From positions 620,001 through 684,000 of the forward strand of contig JADJWS010000001.1 in NCBI GenBank assembly GCA_016716235.1: DNA of 64,000 nucleotides, given 5' to 3'. The position numbers and the translations under genes were made by a program. The stretch is from Candidatus Defluviilinea gracilis. Lineage in GTDB: Bacteria; Chloroflexota; Anaerolineae; Anaerolineales; Villigracilaceae. This document shows positions 51,522-58,368 of the stretch, piece by piece (the first letter of the stretch is position 1; the number at the start of each line of letters is the position of its first letter). The notes beneath the pieces were generated by a model. The model was not told the origin of the DNA. It ran no database searches and saw nothing but the letters and a program-made list of their open reading frames with translations.

Positions 51522-51884
51522 TTGAGGCTGTGGGTGCAGAGAAAATTTCGTCTGACCCGGTCTGAAGATTTCAAGCGGGTGCGGCGTTCCGGCAAGTCCT
51601 ATGCCCACCCGCTTGTCGTTTTGATTGTCGAAAAAAAACAGCAAGGCAATTTGCGAATCGGGGTCGCGGCGGGGCGATCGGCCGGCACGGCTGTGCGACG
51701 CAACCGGGCAAAGCGGCTCTTGCGCGAAGCGATGCGCACGCTGACCCCAAGCCTTGCCCTTCACGCCGATTTGATCCTAATCGCCCGTTCGGGGTTAGCC
51801 TCCGCCACCCTTGCAGACACACGCTCCGCCTTGCTCAACCTGTTGCAACGCGCGCGCTTGATCTCACCCCCGCATGAATCCTGA
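51522..51884 (+). CDS. rnpA: Ribonuclease P protein component
   Basis: 120 residues. Start is TTG at 51522. RKFRLTRSEDFKRVRRSGKS and the RNase P signature GTAVRRNRAKRLLREAMR are clear. It binds the RNA subunit to process tRNA 5' ends. The 3' end overlaps yidD by 11 bases. Confidence 0.93.
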   Translation: MRLWVQRKFRLTRSEDFKRVRRSGKSYAHPLVVLIVEKKQQGNLRIGVAAGRSAGTAVRRNRAKRLLREAMRTLTPSLALHADLILIARSGLASATLADTRSALLNLLQRARLISPPHES

Positions 51885-52164
51885 ATTTCATTTACATGAT
51901 TATTCGCACGAGCCGCGTCTGCGCGATATGCCGCGCACGATCTGGAACTTGCCGCGTCTCGGATTGTTATCAGTGATCCGGCTTTACCAAATGACCATCT
52001 CAAAAGGGATGCCGGCAAACACCTGCCGGTTCTATCCATCTTGCTCGCATTACGGTTATCAGGCAATCTATAAATACGGCGCATTCAAAGGTTTGGGCAT
52101 GGCAACCTGGCGCGTGTTACGATGTAACCCGTTCAATCCCGGGGGATACGACCCCGTCCCATAG
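51874..52164 (+). CDS. yidD: Membrane protein insertion efficiency factor YidD
   Basis: 96 residues. The family motif is complete: RLYQMTISKGMPANTCRFYP, SCSHYGYQAIYKYGAFKGLG, CNPFNPGGYDPVP. The N-terminal 30 residues before it are somewhat long. Translation starts inside rnpA. Helps YidC insert membrane proteins. Confidence 0.94.
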   Translation: MNPEFHLHDYSHEPRLRDMPRTIWNLPRLGLLSVIRLYQMTISKGMPANTCRFYPSCSHYGYQAIYKYGAFKGLGMATWRVLRCNPFNPGGYDPVP

Positions 52165-52179
52165 GAGTATCGATCATTC

Positions 52180-53316
52180 ATGAGAAAGAAATTTGTATTC
52201 ATCTCTATCATCCTGCTCGCGGCTGTTTTTCTGAGCGGGTGCACAGGAGCCGTGGCATGGCCCGGTTTATCTGCCAGCGGCGACGTGGCGTATTTGGCAA
52301 ATACCAACACGGTCTATGCGGTGGACGCGAAAAGCGGAAAGCAATTATGGAAGTTCTCTGGTGAAAGTTCCGGTGGAATTTTTTCGTTCGGGAAAAGCCC
52401 AAACATGTACATTACCAACCCGGTGGTCACCGACGATGGGCTGGTGATCGTGCTCGATTCGAGCAGCAAGCACATTATGTATGCGTTAGACCCGAACGAT
52501 ATTGATCTGGAAAAGCAGACCCCCAATATCAAATGGAAGTTTTCAGCCGTGAAGGGATTATGGATCGCCCCGCCGCTTGCCATCGGCGACCGCCTGTTCG
52601 CGCCAAACTCGGACGGCAAGGTATATGTGCTAGACCTGGCAGACGGCAAATCTGAAAAACAAGCCATCGAAGCGATCACGGTATCCGAATCAGCCAAGGA
52701 GGAAGCGCGCTTGTGGGCGCAACCGGTCACAGACGGCGAGCGTATCTTCGTCACCTCGCTGGATAAAAGCGTGATCGCCATCGATCTCGAAACGTATGAA
52801 ATCCTCTGGCACGAAGACCTCGGCGGCGCGGTGCCCGGCGGCGCGGCGCTCGGAGCAGACGGGATGTTGTACGTGGGTTCGCTCGCCAAACAACTGGAAC
52901 GCTTCGACCCGGTCACCGGCGCGCACGAACCGGTGTTGAATACCAAAGGCTGGATCTGGGGAACCCCGGTTGCCAGCGGAGATACTTTGTATTTTGGCGA
53001 TGTGGAAGGGTATGTCTATTCCTTCAACACCGCGAGCGGCGCGCTCAACTGGGAAGCGCAACCCGACTCCGCCATTACCGCCAGCCCGCTGGTGTACGGC
53101 GACCAAGTTCTGGTCGCCACCGAATCGGGCGGCGTTTATTCCTTCAATGCCGATGGCGATTTTGAGGAATGGTACAAGCCTGCCGACAAAGGCAAGGCTT
53201 ACACCACCCCTGTTGTGGCAGGCGACTTTGTGCTTGTCGCCTATTTGGAATCGGATTATTATCTCGTAGCCCTCGATGCCGAAAGCGACGAGAAATGGAC
53301 CTTCTCAGGAAAGTAA
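52180..53316 (+). CDS. PQQ-like beta-propeller lipoprotein (BamB-like)
   Basis: 378 residues. Lipobox VFLSGC (Cys near residue 21), then PQQ-type propeller blades: NTVYAVDAKSGKQLWKFSGE, GKVYVLDLADGKS, VIAIDLETYEILWHEDLGG, GYVYSFNTASGALNWEA and YLVALDAESDEKWTFSG. It is like BamB, a scaffold of outer membrane protein assembly, though Chloroflexi lack a typical outer membrane, so the role may be different. It sits between yidD and yidC, which hints at a part in membrane protein biogenesis (inference). A GGAG Shine-Dalgarno precedes the start. Confidence 0.82.
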   Translation: MRKKFVFISIILLAAVFLSGCTGAVAWPGLSASGDVAYLANTNTVYAVDAKSGKQLWKFSGESSGGIFSFGKSPNMYITNPVVTDDGLVIVLDSSSKHIMYALDPNDIDLEKQTPNIKWKFSAVKGLWIAPPLAIGDRLFAPNSDGKVYVLDLADGKSEKQAIEAITVSESAKEEARLWAQPVTDGERIFVTSLDKSVIAIDLETYEILWHEDLGGAVPGGAALGADGMLYVGSLAKQLERFDPVTGAHEPVLNTKGWIWGTPVASGDTLYFGDVEGYVYSFNTASGALNWEAQPDSAITASPLVYGDQVLVATESGGVYSFNADGDFEEWYKPADKGKAYTTPVVAGDFVLVAYLESDYYLVALDAESDEKWTFSGK

Positions 53317-53329
53317 GAGCAACCGACCC

Positions 53330-54202
53330 ATGAAAAACACCGGTAATCAAACCCAGGCGCAACGACCCGAACTCCCGCAGGGCTTCGCCACCGAATCGTT
53401 GAAAACCATCGCGGTCATCGCCATACTCGTATTGGCGTTCACCAATTTCAGCGCGGTGATCAACTTCGTCGTAAATATTTTGATCTTCATCTACACCTTT
53501 GTCGGTAAAAACTTCGGCATTGCCATCATCCTGCTCACGGTCTTGATCCGCCTCGTCACCTGGCCCCTCAACGCCCAGCAGATGAAAGGCGCCAAAGCCA
53601 TGCAAGATATGCAGAACGACAAGGACTGGCTCGCCATTCAGAAGAAATACGCCAAAGACCGCGAAAAACTCGCGCAGGAACAGATGCGCATCTACCGTGA
53701 AAAAGGCATCAACCCGTTCGGTTCCTGCCTCCCCACCCTCATTCAATTCCCGATCCTGTTCGCCCTCATCCCAAGCATCACCTACGCGATCGGTTCCACG
53801 CCGTTGAGCATTCTCAAACTTTCGAATAGTTTGTACTCGTTTCAGGATGTGGCTTCGCTGGTGCCGCTCAACAGCAAATTCTTGTGGATCGACCTCGGCT
53901 TGCCCGAACGCACCGTCATTTTTGGGGTGGGCATTCCGATTCTGGCGCTCACTGTGGCGCTCACCACTTACATTCAGAGCAAACTCACCATGCCGGTCTC
54001 CTCGAACCCCGGCGACCAATCTGCCGCGACGGCGCGCATGATGAGCATCTATATGCCGGTCATGTTATTTCTATTCTCGTACAACTATGCCTCCGGGCTT
54101 TCCATCTATTTTGTCGCCAGCAATATCTTGAGCATCGTGCAATATGCCTTAATGGGCAAAGTGAACTGGCGCAACCTGCTCCCCGGCGGGCAAAAATCCT
54201 AA
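53330..54202 (+). CDS. yidC: Membrane protein insertase YidC
   Basis: 290 residues with the core insertase fold: NFGIAIILLTVLIRLVTWPL, a cytoplasmic coiled-coil hairpin (AMQDMQNDKDWLAIQKKYAK), GINPFGSCLPTLIQFPILFA and YMPVMLFLFSYNYASGLSIY. The positively charged Arg in the first core helix (LIRLVTWPLN) is present. Start at 53330 (MKNTGNQTQAQ); the longer frame overlaps the lipoprotein gene. Gram-positive-type size without the large periplasmic domain. Confidence 0.93.
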   Translation: MKNTGNQTQAQRPELPQGFATESLKTIAVIAILVLAFTNFSAVINFVVNILIFIYTFVGKNFGIAIILLTVLIRLVTWPLNAQQMKGAKAMQDMQNDKDWLAIQKKYAKDREKLAQEQMRIYREKGINPFGSCLPTLIQFPILFALIPSITYAIGSTPLSILKLSNSLYSFQDVASLVPLNSKFLWIDLGLPERTVIFGVGIPILALTVALTTYIQSKLTMPVSSNPGDQSAATARMMSIYMPVMLFLFSYNYASGLSIYFVASNILSIVQYALMGKVNWRNLLPGGQKS

Positions 54203-54218
54203 CTTCAAGGAGGCGGGC

Positions 54219-55016
54219 ATGAACGAAAGAACCACACTCGAGATCATCGCACCCACTGTCGAGGAAGCCCTCGCGCAAGGGTTGGCGCAACTGGGTCTCA
54301 CCGCAGACCGTGTCAGCATCGAGGTGTTGGATGCCGGCACAAAAGGGTTGTTCGGGTTGGGCAAAACGCAAGTGCGGGTCAAGTTGACGGTGATCCCCGA
54401 AGGCGAGACGCCGGCGGCTACGGAAGAGCCAGCCAAACGGGCGACAGAAGCGAAGTCGCGCGCGGTTCAACCGCAGGGGACGCCTGCCCCAGTCCAGCCG
54501 GTAGAATCCCAGCCTGTTGAAAAATCGCAGGACGAGATCGAACATGATGTCGTGCTCGATAAGACCGAAGCCGCTATTTCAAAGTTGATCCATTTAATGA
54601 ATCTCGAGGCTCAAATCTCGGCGCATTACAATGAGCGCGACCGCGACGGGCGGCGCAACATTCACGTGGATATTCGCGGCGAAGACCTGAGCGTGCTGAT
54701 CGGGCGTCATTCAGAGACGTTGAACGCCTTTCAATACATCGCCTCGCTGGTGGTCGGTAAAGAAGTGGGCGAATGGGTGCAGTTGTCGGTGGATGTAGAA
54801 GGGTATCGCAACCGCCGCGAAAAGCAATTGATCCAGATGGCGATGCGCATGGCAGACCAGGTTGCCAAAAACGGGAAGAAGCAATCGCTCGAACCCATGC
54901 CCTCCGGCGAGCGGCGCATCATCCACATTGCTCTGCGCGATCACCCCGATGTAAAAACCGAAAGCGCCGGCGTGGAGCCTCACCGCAAAGTGACGATCGT
55001 TCCGAAACACGAATAG
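54219..55016 (+). CDS. jag: Jag/KhpB RNA-binding protein
   Basis: 265 residues. Jag-N domain (TTLEIIAPTVEEALAQGLAQ, KGLFGLGKTQVRV), a Pro/Glu/Ala linker (about 67-105), a KH domain with LSVLIGRHSETLNAFQYIAS and an R3H domain (GERRIIHIALRDHPDVKTES). It binds RNA and helps regulate cell division and envelope growth in other bacteria. Last gene of the rpmH cluster, 16 bases after yidC, with AAGGAGG as Shine-Dalgarno. Confidence 0.93.
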   Translation: MNERTTLEIIAPTVEEALAQGLAQLGLTADRVSIEVLDAGTKGLFGLGKTQVRVKLTVIPEGETPAATEEPAKRATEAKSRAVQPQGTPAPVQPVESQPVEKSQDEIEHDVVLDKTEAAISKLIHLMNLEAQISAHYNERDRDGRRNIHVDIRGEDLSVLIGRHSETLNAFQYIASLVVGKEVGEWVQLSVDVEGYRNRREKQLIQMAMRMADQVAKNGKKQSLEPMPSGERRIIHIALRDHPDVKTESAGVEPHRKVTIVPKHE

Positions 55017-55050
55017 CGCGTCACGTCTGCGCGGCAAGACAGGCATATCT

Positions 55051-55098
55051 TTCTACTTTCTACTTTCTACTTTCTTCGTGAAAGAGGACAGTAGAAAG
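55051..55098. repeat. Inverted heptamer repeat (TTTCTAC) after jag
   Basis: TTCTACTTTCTACTTTCTAC (tandem TTTCTAC units) followed by GTAGAAAG in inverse orientation. A stem-loop of this kind may end the jag transcript, but its T-run is weak. Confidence 0.75.
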
Positions 55099-55117
55099 TT
55101 TTGTTTAACTCTCACGG

Positions 55118-55123
55118 TATAAT
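55118..55123 (+). promoter_or_regulatory. -10 box (TATAAT) of the sugar kinase gene, probably leaderless
   Basis: TATAAT, CCGCCC, then ATG at 55130. Confidence 0.6.
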
Positions 55124-55129
55124 CCGCCC

Positions 55130-55987
55130 ATGCCCAATCTCGATTCACTCGAAGCGGTGGAATATCTTGCGGTGGGTCATGTGGCGCATGATCTAACGGC
55201 GAATGGAGCGAGGCTCGGCGGGACCGTTGCCTACTCCGCGTTGACGGCGCGCGCCTTGGGGATGAAGGCGGGCATCGTTACCGCGGCTGGCAAAGAAACC
55301 CCGCTCGGCGCGTTGGATGGAATTCCTATCATTTCAATTGAATCCCCGCACAGCACAACCTTTGAAAATATGTACACCGATCGGGGGCGCGTTCAATATG
55401 TGCGCGCGCAAGCCTCAAGCATCGGCTTTGATGCGGTTCCACCCTTATGGCGCAAGGCTTCGATCGTTCATCTCGCGCCGATTGCCAATGAAATGGATCT
55501 GCCCTTGCCCGAAGTGTTTTCGCCCGCATTACTCGGCGTCACTCCGCAAGGATGGATGAGAGGCTGGGAGGCAGACGGACGCGTCTCGCGCAGTGAATGG
55601 TTGAATTCGGAATCCGTTTTACAAAAAGCAAACGCGGTGGTCGTCAGCCGCGAGGATGTGAACGGCGACCACGAACTCATCGAACAGATGGCGCATCAAA
55701 CGCGGATGCTGGCGGTCACCGAAGGCGCGGAGGGATGCGTCTTGTATTGGAACGGCGACCGCCGCCGCTTCCGCGCGCCCGAAGTAAAAGAAGTGGATGC
55801 GACCGGCGCGGGCGATGTGTTTGCAACGGCGTTTTTTATCCGTTTGTTAAGAACGCGCGACCCATGGGAAGCGGCGCGCTTTGCCACACTGCTCGCTTCT
55901 CATTCCGTTACGCGCGTTGGGCTGGAGGGAATCCCCACGCAAGCCGAAATCGAATCTTGTTTGATGGAAGTGTTACAGGCAAGGTAA
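55130..55987 (+). CDS. PfkB-family carbohydrate kinase
   Basis: 285 residues. The N-terminal GGTVAYSALTARALGMKAG binds substrate, and EVKEVDATGAGDVFATAFFI carries the catalytic Asp and anion-hole GAGD of the PfkB/ribokinase family. Substrate sugar or nucleoside unknown. Its stop is 13 bases from the convergent aminotransferase-fold gene. Confidence 0.88.
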   Translation: MPNLDSLEAVEYLAVGHVAHDLTANGARLGGTVAYSALTARALGMKAGIVTAAGKETPLGALDGIPIISIESPHSTTFENMYTDRGRVQYVRAQASSIGFDAVPPLWRKASIVHLAPIANEMDLPLPEVFSPALLGVTPQGWMRGWEADGRVSRSEWLNSESVLQKANAVVVSREDVNGDHELIEQMAHQTRMLAVTEGAEGCVLYWNGDRRRFRAPEVKEVDATGAGDVFATAFFIRLLRTRDPWEAARFATLLASHSVTRVGLEGIPTQAEIESCLMEVLQAR

Positions 55988-55999
55988 CTCTTGCGGCGC

Positions 56000-57262
56000 T
56001 TAAGTTGAGGCGATCTCGAGCAAGGCGTCTTTGAGCCGGGCAACTTCATCCAATGTGTTGTAATGAGCGGCGCCCACCCGCACCATTCCGCCCTGTTCTT
56101 CCACGCCAAGCCGTTCAGAGACGTTGAGGGCATAGTAATTCCCATCCCATACAAAAATTCCCTGCTGGGCGAGTTTTTCCGCCACCACGCGCGGATGCAT
56201 ATCCTTCAAGCGGAAGGAAAATGTGGCCACGCGCTCATCCAACCGGCGCTCGTCATTCAACCCGTAGAGCCGCAATCCGGGCACAGCATTGAGGGCGGAG
56301 AGAAGCGCCCTGCTCAGTTCGATCTCATACGCATGAATGGCTGACATTGCCTTCTTGAGTTCCAGCCGGCGTCCGTGATACTTGTCTTTAGCAAGACCCG
56401 CCTCGAACTCGCCGCCAAATTCCCTGCCAACCCATTCGAAGTATTCGATCGCGCCCAAGACCCCGGCAATGCCTTCGTGGTTTTGGGTACCGGTTTCAAA
56501 TTTTCCCGGAAGGTGATTGGTGGCGGGGCGCACTTTGTAGGCGAAGAGGTTTTCCAGCAAATCGCGCTTCCCATATAAGATGCCCGCATGAGTGCCGAAA
56601 AATTTATAGGCGGAAGAGATCAGGAAATCGCAATCCAACTGTTGCACATCAATGGGACCGTGCGGCGCGTATTGGACCGCGTCGATATACACGACCGCGC
56701 CGGCTTCATGCGCCATGTCGATCAGCTTCTTCACCGGATTGATCGTGCCCAGTGAGTTCGAGGCGTAGCCAACCGCAAACAGTTTGGGTTTTCGGGCAAG
56801 CGCTTTCTGCGCCTCATCCAGGTTGAGGGTGCCTTCTTCCACGTCAAAGTTCACCCAATTGACGTTGACTCCGCGATCTTGCGCCGCCAACACCCAGGGC
56901 GTTACGTTGGCGTCGTGGTCCAGGCGGGTGACGACGATCTCATCGCCTTCCTTCCACTCGCGCGAGAGAGAGCGGCTGAGATGGAGGGTGATGGTGGTCA
57001 TATTATTGCCAAAGACAATTTCCTGATCCGATGCCGCATTGTAAAAATCAGCCATGGCGCGATGCGCCTCGTCCAACACCGCATCGGAGGCGATACTTGT
57101 GGCAAACGCGCCTTCGTGATTGGCATTGCTCTCGATCAAGTAACGGTTGATACGGTCAAGGGATGGTTGCGCGATCTGGGTCCCGCCCGGGTTGTCGAGA
57201 AAAATCGCGGGTCGGTCGAGCGCGGGGAACTGCCGGCGGACAAGATTGACATCGAATGACAT
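56000..57262 (-). CDS. Cysteine desulfurase-like PLP enzyme (aminotransferase class V)
   Basis: 420 residues of fold type I. Recognisable segments: RPAIFLDNPGGTQIAQPSLD, VTRLDHDANVTPWVLAAQDR, VYIDAVQYAPHGPIDV (Asp to PLP nitrogen) and FLISSAYKFFGTHAGILYGK with the Schiff-base Lys. This matches the 'cysteine desulfurase-like' subfamily related to SufS/Csd. No Suf or Isc partner is nearby, so it may act in a separate sulfur or amine pathway. The catalytic loop Cys expected for a true desulfurase was not identified. Confidence 0.82.
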   Translation of the reverse strand: MSFDVNLVRRQFPALDRPAIFLDNPGGTQIAQPSLDRINRYLIESNANHEGAFATSIASDAVLDEAHRAMADFYNAASDQEIVFGNNMTTITLHLSRSLSREWKEGDEIVVTRLDHDANVTPWVLAAQDRGVNVNWVNFDVEEGTLNLDEAQKALARKPKLFAVGYASNSLGTINPVKKLIDMAHEAGAVVYIDAVQYAPHGPIDVQQLDCDFLISSAYKFFGTHAGILYGKRDLLENLFAYKVRPATNHLPGKFETGTQNHEGIAGVLGAIEYFEWVGREFGGEFEAGLAKDKYHGRRLELKKAMSAIHAYEIELSRALLSALNAVPGLRLYGLNDERRLDERVATFSFRLKDMHPRVVAEKLAQQGIFVWDGNYYALNVSERLGVEEQGGMVRVGAAHYNTLDEVARLKDALLEIAST

Positions 57263-57335
57263 CTTTATGCTCCTCTGATCAGATTCAAACGTTGGTTATG
57301 TACAATTTAATTGTACACCACGAAAAGGAGGCGTC

Positions 57336-57758
57336 ATGTTTAACCATATCCTGCTGGCTGTAGACGGTTCGGAGCATTCGCTCAATGCCGCGCAAACGGC
57401 ATCTCAACTGGCTCGTTCCATGAATTCCGCCGACCTGCGGATCGTCGTTGTATACGATTCTGTTCCGCCGCTTCTGGGCGACCCAGACTTTCAAGTCATT
57501 CTCAATGCCCGCCTCGATGAAACGGAGAAAATTTTACAAAGCGCGGTGAAAACGGTCGGAGAGGTTCCGTCCACGGTTTCAACGGAGACCATTGCAGGCG
57601 ATCCGGCAGAAGCGATCATCAAGATCGCCGAGACTCGCAAATGCGACCTGATCGTAATGGGTTCGCGCGGACTGGGACGTTTGGCGGGTTTGGTACTGGG
57701 AAGCGTCAGCCAGAAAGTGGTCAGTCACGCTCCCTGCCCGGTGCTGATTGTGAGGTAG
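57336..57758 (+). CDS. Universal stress protein (UspA family)
   Basis: 140 residues. MFNHILLAVDGSEHSLNAAQ and the ATP-binding GSRGLGRLAGLVLGSVSQKV with ending HAPCPVLIV mark it as an ATP-binding type UspA. AAAGGAGG precedes the ATG by 6-7 bases. The gene's last 38 bases overlap the convergent mobA gene. Confidence 0.93.
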   Translation: MFNHILLAVDGSEHSLNAAQTASQLARSMNSADLRIVVVYDSVPPLLGDPDFQVILNARLDETEKILQSAVKTVGEVPSTVSTETIAGDPAEAIIKIAETRKCDLIVMGSRGLGRLAGLVLGSVSQKVVSHAPCPVLIVR

Positions 57759-58341
57759 CCAGTTCTTCAGCCCGCGCAAATTCTTCGGGCGTGTTCACGT
57801 TCCAAAAGGCGAGGCCGGCAGGGTCGGCGGATTTGATTTCTTCGGGGGTCAATACCCTGACCTTCACGCGCGGGAACCATGCGATCACTCTCCACTGATC
57901 GGCGTGGATGGCGGATTCAATGGCTGGCAGGCAGGTCTCGCGGCGATAGAGCGCGTGAAGCGGCTCGTAGCCTTCTTCCCCTTGGGCAATAACCACGTCC
58001 GCGTTTTCGTCATCCATGATTTTGAGGGCGGCTTCGATGAGGTTCGCGCTGGCAAAGGGCATGTCGCAGGCGACGACTGCAACCAGCGGATGTGCGGCGG
58101 AGGAGATTGCGGTGTAGAGTCCGCCGAGGGCGCCGCGACCCGGCATCACGTCGGGAAAGAGGCGCAACCCAAGGAAAGAAAAATCGTCGGGGCGATTCGT
58201 CGTCACGATGAGTTCATCTGCCATCGGTTCGAGTCGATCTACGACACGTTGGATGAGAGGGCGTCCGAGAAAAAGTTTTAGCGCTTTGTCTTCGCCCATG
58301 CGCGAGGACGCGCCGCCAGCCTGTATACAAACGGTGAGCAT
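57721..58341 (-). CDS. mobA: Molybdenum cofactor guanylyltransferase
   Basis: 206 residues. Adds GMP to molybdopterin. CIQAGGASSRMGEDKALKLF is the nucleotide-binding motif, GRGALGGLYTAISSAAHPLV and VVACDMPFASANLIEAAL follow. The last residues (ATSQSAPGRERD) are encoded in the DNA shared with uspA. TATAAT on the minus strand lies 6 bases before its ATG; this box is shared with the divergent amrS gene. The presence of mobA implies molybdoenzymes elsewhere in the genome. Confidence 0.9.
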   Translation of the reverse strand: MLTVCIQAGGASSRMGEDKALKLFLGRPLIQRVVDRLEPMADELIVTTNRPDDFSFLGLRLFPDVMPGRGALGGLYTAISSAAHPLVAVVACDMPFASANLIEAALKIMDDENADVVIAQGEEGYEPLHALYRRETCLPAIESAIHADQWRVIAWFPRVKVRVLTPEEIKSADPAGLAFWNVNTPEEFARAEELATSQSAPGRERD

Positions 58342-58346
58342 GGGTG

Positions 58347-58353
58347 TATTATA
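58347..58353. promoter_or_regulatory. Symmetric -10 box between mobA and amrS
   Basis: TATTATA reads TATAATA on the minus strand. It lies 6 bases from the mobA start and about 16 from the amrS start, so it can serve transcription both ways. Confidence 0.5.
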
Positions 58354-58368
58354 CGTGACGAGGCTGTG

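Noticed and set aside
52180..53316. PQQ-dependent dehydrogenase
   Set aside because: It has a lipobox and simple propeller blades without catalytic or PQQ-ligand motifs; BamB-like is a better reading.
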